From contig JAJEJA010000096.1 in the NCBI GenBank assembly GCA_022828145.1, positions 1 to 64,000 of the forward strand: DNA of 64,000 nt, written 5' to 3'. The notes under the pieces were generated by a model, which ran no database searches, was not told the DNA's origin, and saw only the letters and a list, made by a program, of their open reading frames with translations. This document shows, piece by piece, positions 53,678-63,000 of this stretch; positions within the stretch are counted from its first letter, which is position 1; each line of letters begins with the position of its first letter. The stretch is from Candidatus Poribacteria bacterium (GTDB lineage: Bacteria; Poribacteria; WGA-4E; WGA-3G). Both the position numbers and the translations under genes were made by a program.

Positions 53678-55189
53678 ATGGAACAGAATCGACCTAATAT
53701 ACTACTCATTACAAGTGATCAACAACATTGGAACACATTGGGGTGCTTAAACCCAGAAATCCAGACCCCTCACCTTGATGCATTGGCAAAAGGTGGAACA
53801 CTCTTTCACAGAGCCTACTGTCCAAATCCGACATGCACGCCAACACGGGCATCCATCATCACGGGTAAATATCCGAGCCAGCACGGGGCATGGTCACTCG
53901 GCACAAAACTCTTAGAAGATGAACACACTGTCGGAGAAGACTTCACAGATGCAGGGTACCGAACCGCGCTCGTCGGGAAAGCACATTTCCAACCTTTGCG
54001 TGGATCAGAAGAATTCCCATCACTTGAATCCTACCCAATTCTGCAAGACTTAGATTTTTGGCGGAACTTCAATGAGCCATTTTACGGATTTGAACATGTT
54101 GAACTTGCGCGTAACCATGCCGATGAAGCACATGTCGGACAGCATTATGCTATCTGGATGGAGGAGAAAGGACTTACGAACTGGCGAGACTATTATGCAC
54201 CACCGACAGGTAACGCAAAAGGACAGTATCACAAATGGCCAATCCCTGAAGAATTCCATTATGATACATGGATTGCTGAACGCACCAATGCACTGATGGA
54301 AAATTATCAGCAGAACGGAGAAAACTTTTTTCTCTGGGCAAGCTTCTTTGACCCGCATCCCAAATACTTAGTACCGGAACCGTGGGATACGATGTATGAC
54401 CCAGAATCCCTAACAGTACCATCTGTAACAGAAGGCGAACATGACAACAACCCAATACATTTCCAGATGACACAGCAGAGAAAACCTGATTTCTCCGAGT
54501 GGCGGGAATCGGGTAAGGGTATACACGGCTTCCGATCACACTTACGCGATCGTGATGAACTTGCGAAAGATATCGCGGTCTATTACGGTATGGTGAGTCT
54601 CATGGATAAGTATATCGGTGAGATGTTAGCTAAACTTGACGCACTCGGTATCGCTGATAATACATTGGTTGTTTTCACTTCTGATCACGGTCATTTCTAT
54701 GGACAGCACGGTCTCATCGCTAAGGGACCATTTCACTATGAAGATGTGATACGTGTACCATTTCTCGTGCGTTATCCGGGTGTTGTTCCCGCTGGAAAAC
54801 AGTCTGACGCATTACAGACATTGGTAGATTTAGCACCAACGTTTCTGAGTGCTGCAGGTATTGATATTCCGCTTGGCATGACAGGCGTGGATCAAACACC
54901 AGTCTGGTATGGACAGGAAGAACAGGCACGAGACCACATCATCGTTGAGAATCACCATGAACCGACAACTGTGCATGTGAAGACGTATGTTGATGATCGC
55001 TATAAACTCACCGTTTATTACAATCAGGATTATGGAGAATTGTTCGACCTACAGGAAGATCCGGGTGAGATAAATAATCTGTGGAATTCAACTGAACATG
55101 CGGAATTGAAAGCTGATCTTGTTATGAAACTGCTGTTTGCTGAAATGGGTAAAGAATCGCTGCCCGTTCCACGAACATCAGGTGCCTAA
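53678..55189 (+). CDS. Cys-type sulfatase
   Basis: The 503-residue hydrolase has the formylglycine motif C53-T-P-T-R57, so Cys53 is the residue the maturase oxidises. Also seen are NILLITSDQQHWN (metal Asp pair), GKYPSQHGAW, and TSDHGHFYGQHGL (metal Asp/His). It has no signal peptide, so it may act in the cytoplasm or be exported by an unusual route. The substrate is likely a sulfated carbohydrate. Confidence 0.9.
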   Translation: MEQNRPNILLITSDQQHWNTLGCLNPEIQTPHLDALAKGGTLFHRAYCPNPTCTPTRASIITGKYPSQHGAWSLGTKLLEDEHTVGEDFTDAGYRTALVGKAHFQPLRGSEEFPSLESYPILQDLDFWRNFNEPFYGFEHVELARNHADEAHVGQHYAIWMEEKGLTNWRDYYAPPTGNAKGQYHKWPIPEEFHYDTWIAERTNALMENYQQNGENFFLWASFFDPHPKYLVPEPWDTMYDPESLTVPSVTEGEHDNNPIHFQMTQQRKPDFSEWRESGKGIHGFRSHLRDRDELAKDIAVYYGMVSLMDKYIGEMLAKLDALGIADNTLVVFTSDHGHFYGQHGLIAKGPFHYEDVIRVPFLVRYPGVVPAGKQSDALQTLVDLAPTFLSAAGIDIPLGMTGVDQTPVWYGQEEQARDHIIVENHHEPTTVHVKTYVDDRYKLTVYYNQDYGELFDLQEDPGEINNLWNSTEHAELKADLVMKLLFAEMGKESLPVPRTSGA

Positions 55190-55213
55190 GGTTGAACATA
55201 GATTATTGGTACT

Positions 55214-55367
55214 AACGTGAGTTTGATAAATCAGAACAAATAACTTACGTAGGTTGGGTTGAGGAACGAAACCCAACATCTTGACCCCTTATAGAGCAAT
55301 ACATGTCGGGTTTCGTGCCTCAACCCGACCTACAACGCATATTGCATTTAATTATCAAACCCACGTT
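55214..55367. mobile_element. MITE-like element with AACGTGAGTTTGAT ends, copy a
   Basis: The ends AACGTGAGTTTGATAAAT and ATTATCAAACCCACGTT are inverted. ACT (or ACTAA) repeats directly at both flanks. Inside are the arms GTAGGTTGGGTTGAGGAACG and CAACCCGACCTAC, the same core as in the element at 30960. It lies between the sulfatase and a convergent PhyH gene. Confidence 0.7.
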
Positions 55368-55389
55368 ACTAAGATTTTAGATCAGCGTA

Positions 55390-56205
55390 TCAATACCGAC
55401 GTTTCCAATGCCAACTATCACTACCAGAGATTAATGGACGGATGTCTTCGGGTAACGTCTCAATAAATTCTGGACTTACCTCATTCCCGGGCCACTCGCG
55501 CACCATCGGTGGTGTGTAACCTGCAATGAGTATAACCCGCTCTGTATCACTACGGATGGCAGTAGTACTGTGGACGAGGGATTCAGCAAAAAGCAACACT
55601 GAACCTGCAGACGCTTCAACCTGATGTATGAGTTTGTCGTCTGATAGTGCTGCTTCAATCATCTCCTGCTGTTTCCATGTTAACCTGTGGCTCCCTGGAA
55701 TCACACTTGTGCCGCCATCATCAGGACCAACGTCAGTCAAGTAGGCAAGTGTTTTCACGAAGATACAGTGGAATTTGTTCTGTTCCATGTAGGTACCCCA
55801 CCCATGCTTCGTGCCACGGTGGAAACCTGTGGGATTATATCTACGTTTTTTGAGTTCCTTTAAATCTTGATCCTGATTGCGTCTATTGATAATCGCTTCT
55901 GTTTCTTCAAGACGCACAGCTCCACCAACGACTTCTTCAACGAGGGGTACAAGTTTAGGATGTGCAGCATAAGCTAACAATGCTGGATCAAATTCAACAA
56001 GGTTACCCATGTGTGCATGGTGTTCACCCCGCCAATTGAGATAAACACGTGTACCGTCAAGATCTGCACCATCCCTAATCTTGTAAAGGGCAGCTTTCAT
56101 TTTCTCTACTTCATCATCAGACAGCACATTTTCTAACAAGACATAGCCGTATATATCAAAATGTAACCGCTGTGACGGTGTGAGATGAACTCGTTCATTA
56201 TCCAT
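55390..56205 (-). CDS. PhyH-like oxygenase lacking the canonical HxD
   Basis: The 271-residue protein has the phytanoyl-CoA dioxygenase fold (GYVLLENVLSDDEVE, LTDVGPDDGGTSVIPGSH, LLFAESLVHSTTAIRSD with the distal His and Arg). At the position of the iron ligand HxD it reads GFHRGTKHGWG, so no HxD or HxE is visible. It could use another carboxylate, be inactive, or be a halogenase-type variant. The context with sulfatase genes suggests substrate tailoring. Confidence 0.78.
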   Translation of the reverse strand: MDNERVHLTPSQRLHFDIYGYVLLENVLSDDEVEKMKAALYKIRDGADLDGTRVYLNWRGEHHAHMGNLVEFDPALLAYAAHPKLVPLVEEVVGGAVRLEETEAIINRRNQDQDLKELKKRRYNPTGFHRGTKHGWGTYMEQNKFHCIFVKTLAYLTDVGPDDGGTSVIPGSHRLTWKQQEMIEAALSDDKLIHQVEASAGSVLLFAESLVHSTTAIRSDTERVILIAGYTPPMVREWPGNEVSPEFIETLPEDIRPLISGSDSWHWKRRY

Positions 56206-56226
56206 AGAATCGTCCTAATAAAAACT

Positions 56227-56354
56227 AACGTCAGTTTGATTAATCATTTCGGTTGCGTTCACTTATGCCATTCGTAAATTGTAGCACAAACTTTCAGTTT
56301 GTGTCACAATTTCGCAAACTGGAAAGTTTGCGCTACATTTATCAAACTCACGTT
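56227..56354. mobile_element. MITE-like element with AACGTCAGTTTGAT ends, copy b
   Basis: The ends AACGTCAGTTTGATTAAT and ATTTATCAAACTCACGTT are inverted, flanked by direct repeats AAACT (56222-56226 and 56355-56359). The core has GTAGCACAAACTTTCAG and GCAAACTGGAAAGTTTGCG, a palindrome unrelated to copy a. It separates the PhyH gene at 55390 from the exported protein at 56382. Confidence 0.75.
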
Positions 56355-56381
56355 AAACTAAACTTTACTGAACCAAATCAC

Positions 56382-57152
56382 CTAATAACCTTTTATGCGA
56401 CCCCAATATGTAGTAAGTTTCCCGACCGCATCAACCGCAAGATTAACAGGTTCATCTCCTTCAGAAATAAACAAATCATCAACATACCCAGCCGCAGCAA
56501 TTGAATAGACATGGAAAGTTACTGTTTTAATGACAGGACCTTCCGGAGGTGTTCTGAAGGGCAATTCTTTTATACCTTTATCAGTAAACGTCCTGTCTCT
56601 TTCTTCACCAGAATAGAAGTCGAATTGACTCTTATCCACATCAACAACAAACCGGACATGTCTCCATTTACCCGTTTCAAAGTCATCCATGACAACCCAT
56701 CCGGCACCGTCAAAACATCTGACCTGTTCAGCATTCCAGTTGACATAAATGCCTGCATTGTTCGTGGCAATATTATCTGAAGTGCCGATTCTGAAGTTAA
56801 AAGACCTTCCACCACCCTCAATATAAACCCAAAATTCGACCGAAAGAACTGAATTGTCTGTTTCTATAAACACACCCGTATAATCATCGTTTGCACCGTT
56901 CAGGATCGCTAACGATTGTTTATCAGTCTTTGCGGTATTTTTCGTTACCTCAAAACCCTCTCCTCTAACTTCCCAGTCTTTTGGTGGTTTGCCATCAGAA
57001 AACTCCTCGAATCCGGTTTGTATGAGAATCTCTCCTACTATGGTAACCTGTACAGACATGAGACAGAGGACGAGAAGACACATAGACATAAATCGCATGA
57101 AGGATCCATTTTGTACTGATTCTGCCTTGATACAGCACATTTTTCTCAACAT
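56382..57152 (-). CDS. Exported jelly-roll protein with C-terminal KLTTYWG tail, paralogue 1
   Basis: The 256-residue protein is preceded by AAGGAGG directly upstream of its ATG. A 20-residue basic lead precedes the hydrophobic signal (MSMCLLVLCLMSVQVTIVG). The rest is a LamG/concanavalin-like jelly roll (TGFEEFSDGKPPKDWEV, VLSVEFWVYIEGGGRSFNF, YVDDLFISEGDEP) that closely parallels the next gene. The C-terminus is AVGKLTTYWGRIKGY. The signal-lead organisation is unusual but an internal start has no ribosome site. Confidence 0.8.
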   Translation of the reverse strand: MLRKMCCIKAESVQNGSFMRFMSMCLLVLCLMSVQVTIVGEILIQTGFEEFSDGKPPKDWEVRGEGFEVTKNTAKTDKQSLAILNGANDDYTGVFIETDNSVLSVEFWVYIEGGGRSFNFRIGTSDNIATNNAGIYVNWNAEQVRCFDGAGWVVMDDFETGKWRHVRFVVDVDKSQFDFYSGEERDRTFTDKGIKELPFRTPPEGPVIKTVTFHVYSIAAAGYVDDLFISEGDEPVNLAVDAVGKLTTYWGRIKGY

Positions 57153-57177
57153 TTTTCCTCCTTATTGTAAAATCACC

Positions 57178-57918
57178 CTAAAATGAGGTATGTTGTTTTA
57201 CATGTCCCCAAAAGGTTGTGAGTTTTTCTTTCGGATCAACAGATGTTGCTGTAGGCGGTTCAGCACCTTCATAAACGAAAAGATCATCTATAAAACCTTG
57301 GGCAACTGTTGAATACACATGGAAGACAACCCACTGCGCAACAGGATTTGCAGCTGCATTCCTAAATTCAAGTCCCGTAACAGGTTCAGTATCTAAAGCA
57401 CTTTCTCTATCATCTCCCACAAAGTAATCAAATGTGCTCTTACTCACATCAGCGACGACACGCACATATTTCCATGCTCCAAATGCAAATTCACCAATCG
57501 GTACCCATGCGGAACCGTTATATAAACGAACAGCGTTGGCATTCCAATTCATATAAACACCACCATCGTTCTGTCCGATATCGTCATGTGAGACAACTTT
57601 TAAGTTAAATGAACGTCCTTCACCTTTAATATATACCCAGAATTCAACAGAAATGACAGGATTTTCAGTGAGGATTGCCACACCGACTCTATCGTCGTTA
57701 CCACCACCTAAGATACCCAGTGCTTTATCGCCAGTTTTAACAGTGTCATCCGATACCAGCATCTGATTTCCCCGAACTTCCCAATCGGTTGGCGGTTCAC
57801 CGATTGGGAACTCTTCAAATCCTGTTTGAACCAATATCGTTTGTGTAAAAGCACTCTGTGCAATAAAGATGCAAGAAATAATTGAAAATATGAACAATAA
57901 GTTTGATAAAAGTTTCAT
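57178..57918 (-). CDS. Exported jelly-roll protein with C-terminal KLTTFWG tail, paralogue 2
   Basis: The 246-residue paralogue has a normal signal peptide (MKLLSNLLFIFSIISCIFIA, then QSAF), GFEEFPIGEPPTDWEVRG, ISVEFWVYIKGEGRSFNL, MNWNANAVRLYNGSAWV and FIDDLFVYEGAEP. The C-terminus is KEKLTTFWGHVKQHTSF. It is 25 bases upstream of paralogue 1, so the two are a tandem duplication in one operon. The ligand is unknown; a glycan is a reasonable guess. Confidence 0.82.
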   Translation of the reverse strand: MKLLSNLLFIFSIISCIFIAQSAFTQTILVQTGFEEFPIGEPPTDWEVRGNQMLVSDDTVKTGDKALGILGGGNDDRVGVAILTENPVISVEFWVYIKGEGRSFNLKVVSHDDIGQNDGGVYMNWNANAVRLYNGSAWVPIGEFAFGAWKYVRVVADVSKSTFDYFVGDDRESALDTEPVTGLEFRNAAANPVAQWVVFHVYSTVAQGFIDDLFVYEGAEPPTATSVDPKEKLTTFWGHVKQHTSF

Positions 57919-58067
57919 AAGTTATACTCTCCATGATATTTGTAGTTTTTTATCTGAACCTTGAAAAGCTCAGATAAATCGTTATTCTGAGTTAATGCTA
58001 ATCCAAAAAAAACTTAATACTGTATATACTAAAAACAACCAATTATGAATTGGGAAACTTTCTAATG

Positions 58068-58847
58068 TTACGGCATCCAGATATTCCATTCACCGCGCTT
58101 CTGCCACGGACGACAGTCATAACACAGACACATAAATCGGATTGCGAAACGTGGCGTTTTCCCATTATTGAATGATCCAGTATGGGGTAATAAATGATGG
58201 AAAAAGAGGACATCTCCTTTTTTCGCAACGATTTCTAAAGGTTCACCCAACTCTATTTTATGAAATATAGAACGTATGGCACGAACATGATTTGAGAAAT
58301 CTGGATTCTTTCTACGAAATTCCCGAATCCTCTCCGGCCCTTCAGGAAATATCACAGTCGTTCCTTGATGGGAATTTGCATCCGTTAGGTATGTGAGACT
58401 GCTTACTCTGAACGTTCCGGGATCCAACCGTAAATCTCTCGAAAATCCATCAAGGTGCGGAGGAGGAACTCTCCATTCATCATCAGTTGGGAATTGGTTC
58501 ATTGCCCAAACACCATCAGGTTCCTCACTTTTACAGTGTGGAATAGACGGGGACCTGTCTGCAAGTTGTTTCAGTATCAACCGATATTCCTGAGTGCAAC
58601 ACGCCAAGAGATCTGGATTGGTAACACCGAAAAGTTCAATCCTGTTTTCATTTGACATATTTTCAATGTAAAAATTAGAAAGAAACGGTCGTCTGACACT
58701 GTCCCAGGAACTTGGCTCGTCTGCCTCCATTCCCATCGTCTGCCACATCGCTATTTCTGCTTGGTCAACAGTGTCATTAGGAATTAGATCAGAGAGTAAA
58801 AGGTGTCCTTCTCTATCAAATTGCTCAAGATGTTCGGTGCAAAGCAT
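58068..58847 (-). CDS. PhyH-family dioxygenase with canonical iron site
   Basis: The 259-residue protein has FDREGHLLLSDLI at the N-terminus, PPPHLDGFSRDL with the HxD of the iron site, SSLTYLTDANSHQGTTVI, and HLLPHTGSFNNGKTPRFAIRF with the distal His and Arg. It should be an Fe(II)/2-oxoglutarate dioxygenase. The gap 57919-58067 shows no gene. No partner for the reaction can be named. Confidence 0.83.
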   Translation of the reverse strand: MLCTEHLEQFDREGHLLLSDLIPNDTVDQAEIAMWQTMGMEADEPSSWDSVRRPFLSNFYIENMSNENRIELFGVTNPDLLACCTQEYRLILKQLADRSPSIPHCKSEEPDGVWAMNQFPTDDEWRVPPPHLDGFSRDLRLDPGTFRVSSLTYLTDANSHQGTTVIFPEGPERIREFRRKNPDFSNHVRAIRSIFHKIELGEPLEIVAKKGDVLFFHHLLPHTGSFNNGKTPRFAIRFMCLCYDCRPWQKRGEWNIWMP

Positions 58848-58892
58848 TAATTGATCTCTTCTGTATAACGTGCATTTGATAATAGGTATATA

Positions 58893-58986
58893 AACTTCAC
58901 TAATTTAAAAACATTACTCTCATAGACCCGGTAGGTGCGGTTTCCTAACCGCACCGAATACAAAAACATAATTTATCAAACTCACG
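58893..58986. mobile_element. MITE-like element ending TTTATCAAACTCACG, copy c
   Basis: The right end AATTTATCAAACTCACG matches copies a and b; the left end AACTTCACTAATTT is degenerate. Perfect 8-base direct repeats GGTATATA (58885-58892 and 58987-58994) flank it. The core is CGGTAGGTGCGGTTTCCTAA / CCGCACCG, another unrelated palindrome. It lies between the PhyH gene at 58068 and the PPK2 gene. Confidence 0.7.
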
Positions 58987-59000
58987 GGTATATATAATCT

Positions 59001-59828
59001 TCATTCCAGAATAAGTTTTGAAACATCTGTATTCGGTTTAGGATATTTCATATCCAACCCCTCAAGCGTTTCAACAATCCGTTCTGTAATGACAAGGTTC
59101 CGATACCATTTCTTATCGGCTGGGATTATATACCAGGGTGCCCAATCTGTACTACACTCCTGTAAAACTACTTCATAAGCGTGCATGTAATCATCCCAGT
59201 AAGTACGTTCATGGAAGTCAGACTCGTTAACTTTCCAATGTTTTGCAGGATTCTCAATTCGTGCTTCAAGTCGTTCTTTCTGTTCATCCTTTGAAATATT
59301 GAGGAAGAACTTCAAGATAACCGTCCCATTATCCACCAGCATTCTCTCAAAATCATTGATCTGTTTGTATCGCTTTTTCCAAATAGATTCAGGTACAAGA
59401 TTATGAACACGAACTACCAATACATCTTCATAGTGGGATCGGTTGAAAATACCAATTTTACCTTTCTGTGGAACGGCTTTGTGTACTCTCCATAGATAAT
59501 CACGTGAAAGCTCATCAGCTGTAGGTGCTTTAAAACTTACCACTTCACATCCTTGCACGTTGATACCAGACATCACTTTCCTTATAGTACCATCTTTTCC
59601 ACATGTATCCATACCTTGAAGGATGATCAGTAATGCACGTTGACCTTCCGCATATAGTAACTCCTGTAGTTCTAACATCTTTTTGTGCAGCTTTTTCAAC
59701 GGTTTTTTCGTATCACCTTTCTTGACATAGTTAGATGTGTACTCAGGAGCAAATTCGTTCTTCCATTCCTCAGAACCTTCCAGCAAACTTACTTTTATTC
59801 CTGGCTTAACCATGAATGGTATTTCCAT
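59001..59828 (-). CDS. PPK2-family polyphosphate kinase
   Basis: The 275-residue enzyme has a P-loop GMDTCGKDGTIRKVMSGIN, KAPTADELSRDYLWRVHKAVP, IFNRSHYEDVLVVRVH and ARIENPAKHWKVNESDFHER, typical of PPK2 class enzymes that move phosphate between polyphosphate and nucleotides. GGAGG lies six bases before the ATG at 59828. It appears to be monocistronic, with MITE-like elements on both sides. Confidence 0.9.
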   Translation of the reverse strand: MEIPFMVKPGIKVSLLEGSEEWKNEFAPEYTSNYVKKGDTKKPLKKLHKKMLELQELLYAEGQRALLIILQGMDTCGKDGTIRKVMSGINVQGCEVVSFKAPTADELSRDYLWRVHKAVPQKGKIGIFNRSHYEDVLVVRVHNLVPESIWKKRYKQINDFERMLVDNGTVILKFFLNISKDEQKERLEARIENPAKHWKVNESDFHERTYWDDYMHAYEVVLQECSTDWAPWYIIPADKKWYRNLVITERIVETLEGLDMKYPKPNTDVSKLILE

Positions 59829-59886
59829 ATAAATCCTCCATCAGACTTGCAGTTTATTCATCAAAAAAGACTTGATTGTGTGAGAA

Positions 59887-60055
59887 TTAGTCAACAAGTG
59901 TACAGATCAGGCACGTTTATGTAGAAACGACGTACTAATGTTTTGTCAACATATTAGGTCGCGATTCGGAGATCGCTCCTACCGACGAGTCGCTTATGGT
60001 AGGAGGGAACTCCGATTCCCGACCCTTTTAAACCCATCAATTAGCACTTGACTAA
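59887..60055. mobile_element. MITE-like element with TTAGTCAA ends and swapped core arms
   Basis: The ends TTAGTCAACAAGTG and (reverse) TTAGTCAAGTGCTAA are imperfect inverted repeats. The core has the arm GTCGCGATTCGGAGATCGCTC and the arm GTAGGAGGGAACTCCG, the same module as the element at 52081 but turned inside out. It lies between PPK2 and DUF4175. Confidence 0.6.
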
Positions 60056-60064
60056 GCCCTAATC

Positions 60065-63000
60065 TCACTTCGCCAAAGACTCGTAGTAGTTATCAACAAG
60101 TTTACGGTATTCAGGCGGGACATCTTCTTTTGCCACTTGTGCCAACTGTTTCTTCTCTTGTAGCAAATTGAGTCTCTTTTCAAGTGCCGTTTCCAGTTTT
60201 CTCAGGTCTCTAATAGCGCGTTCATAGTTAGGAAAAGGACCGGAATTGCGTCGCCATGGTGTACGCGTCGATTCAAGCATACCGAGCCACAACTCCTTGA
60301 TTTCACGCATGGATTCTGCGCCACCGCGCGCCACGTCAGTCTGGTTTTCAGCTTCTCCCGGTTGTTCAGCTTCTCCCGGTTCTTGTCCTTCTTGTCCCTG
60401 TTGTCCAGGTTGTTGTCCCGGTTGCTGACCTTGTTCCCCTTCCTGACCATCCTCCATAGCCTGCTGTGCTTGTTGCATACGTTCCAGCAGCTGTTGTTGC
60501 TGTTCAGCAAGTTGCTGTTGTCGATCCTGCTGTTCCTGGGTCTGCTCCTGTCCCTCCATCGATTCAAGTTCACGGTCCATATCCTGCATCTGTTCCTCAA
60601 AATTCTGGAGTTGTTCAAGGGCAGCTTCCAGTTGTTCCTCTTCGTTCTGTGCCATGTTCGCTCTGGCTTGTTGGAGATCAGCTTGTGCTTGTTCCAATGC
60701 ATCAATGACCTCTTGCTGATTTAGGTCTGCCGACTGCATACTTCGCCACTGTAATGCACGCTGTGCTGTCGCCATATCTTCTGCAGTCTGTTCCTCGGCG
60801 AGTCTTCTGGAAGCATCAGCAACGTTTTCGGATGCTTCGGGATTTTCTTGGTTCAGTTGCTCCTGAAGATCGCTCAAACTCTCTTCAACGGATTCTAATT
60901 CGCGCTGAAGTTGTCGTTGTTCATTCGCAAGATCAGACGCTTGACGATAATCTTCTGGACTCATACCACTCTGTTGAGACCTATTCCTCAACTCTTGAGT
61001 CTGCTGATTCACCTCGGACTGATCCTCTGTCAATTGACGCAGTTGCTGTGCTGTTCTGTCTAAAGCATTTTCAGTAAATTCAGCAGCTGCGCCTTCAAGT
61101 TGTTCAATTGCTTCTTCAAGCCGTTCCTCAGCTTTTCCACCTTTTGCTGCACTCATCTGTGGTTGCTGTTGTTGCATCCCTTGGGAGGCTTGTTGCATCT
61201 GTTCACTTGCTTGTTGCATCGCTTGACCAGCTTGACTCAATCTCTGCTGTTGCGTACCTTGTGCATTCCCTTGCATCTCATTTAGCTGTTCAGACATCTG
61301 CTGTGCTTGCTGTGATAACTGACCCTGCTGTTGACTGTTCTGCTGCATGTCGCTCGGTGCAGGTTCACTTTCTCTACCCAACTGTTGACTCTGTTCGTTT
61401 AGGTTCTGCTGCTGTTCAAGCATTTCGCGAGCCTGCTCTAACATCTGTTGTGTCCGTTCTTGCATCTCACGTTCTAACTCTTCCTGATCCTGTTCAAGTT
61501 CGGTTTGTAGATCCTCCATCTCCAATTCAAAGTCTTCAGCAAGTTGTGGATCACTACTTCTTGCTTGCATCAACACCTTAGGAAACTCAAGATTAACTTT
61601 AGTCAAAAGCTCAAGTGCTGCCTGTTCTGGAGGAATAGCTTCTAAAGGACGGACAGCATTTAACTCGTCTGTTGCTTCACCCATCACATCTATTGCTTCT
61701 TCAAGGTTCAGGAAAATTTCAGGGGCAATCTGTGAATCTTGCATCATAGTACTTAACTGGTCTGTCACTTCTTGAGTCTTATCTCTCAATTCAGACTGTT
61801 TCTTAGCAGTGCCTTTAACCGCAGATTCAAACTCTTCTGTGATAGGTGTAGGCTGTGAATTGACATGCTTCCACGTTTCACGAATGATCTGTTTCTGCGT
61901 GGCAATTAATCCAAGAAAAGGAAGCTGCATGTTCCCTTCCATGGGTTCACCTTCACCAAGTCGCTGATTGAAAGGTTTTATCTCTATGAAGTAGATTTCA
62001 CTGCTGGCTTCACCAGGACCGGTAAGCGTATTATTGTCGACTGCATGTGCATAGTATGAGATGATTTCACCCGGTTCAACATCGTACTCTTCTAAATAGA
62101 AAGTATGTGTACCGGATTGAAGATGTTTGCTAACGTTTTCTACAACAGGATTAGTTGCAATTTCAAACGGAATTTCCTTTAATTCGCCACGTCCTATACG
62201 ATACTTCAGACTAAACTTGCTAATACCGTAGTCATCTGTAACTTCAGCAACAATTTTGACCTCTTCCAGTTTCGTTGCCTTTACATCACGCCCAGGTTCC
62301 TTAATTACAACTACGGGTACCTTATCAGGCATCGCTTTAATACTATATTCAATCGGTATTTCATTGTTGAATCCATCAATACATAACAGCGTTACGTTAT
62401 ACTTACCACTTTCGTCAATATCTATTGTCTTTGAAAGTATGTTACCATCAACGATTAGCATTTCAGAGGTATTGGCAGTTAATTCACCTTCAATGTTTTC
62501 CTCAACTCCTTCAGTAGATTCAGGGTTAGTGAAACTAAAAGTAGCTGATTGAATTACCTTATTTGCAGTCATTCTGATCTCTGCTGTTGAACCTACAACT
62601 GCTTGTATATCCCCACTCCCTTGTTGAACGATTGGATTTAAGTTCGTATATTCTGGATATGTGTATGAGACAGAAACTTCATCTATCCTCGGTATCTCAA
62701 AAACTTCTACGGTAAATTTTTCAGAAGTTTTCTCATTAGCAGTAACATAGTATTGCATATCTGCGTCAATGTTAAAAATCTCGTAAGCGAATTCACGTTT
62801 ATCGTCTGGGTTCTGTACCATATTAATCTGCTGAAGAATCTCCTCATTGTCTTCAGTCAGCACTGCGTCCTTTGGATGGTAATTCAGAACAACCTTCTCG
62901 GCAGACTTCCCTGTGACATTGGCTTGAATTTGTAGACTTTTCCCTGTAAGAATTCGTGCATTCCCAGGAGATACTTCAATCTTTGTCGTCAGTATCGGGT

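Noticed and set aside
55214-58986. Possible CRISPR array from the repeated palindromes
   Set aside because: The repeats are far apart, differ in core sequence and have no unique spacers of even length; no cas genes are present.
60246-61581. Several long plus-strand frames opposite the DUF4175 gene
   Set aside because: They are antisense reflections of the repetitive Gln codons and show only low-complexity Leu/Ser/Val runs.
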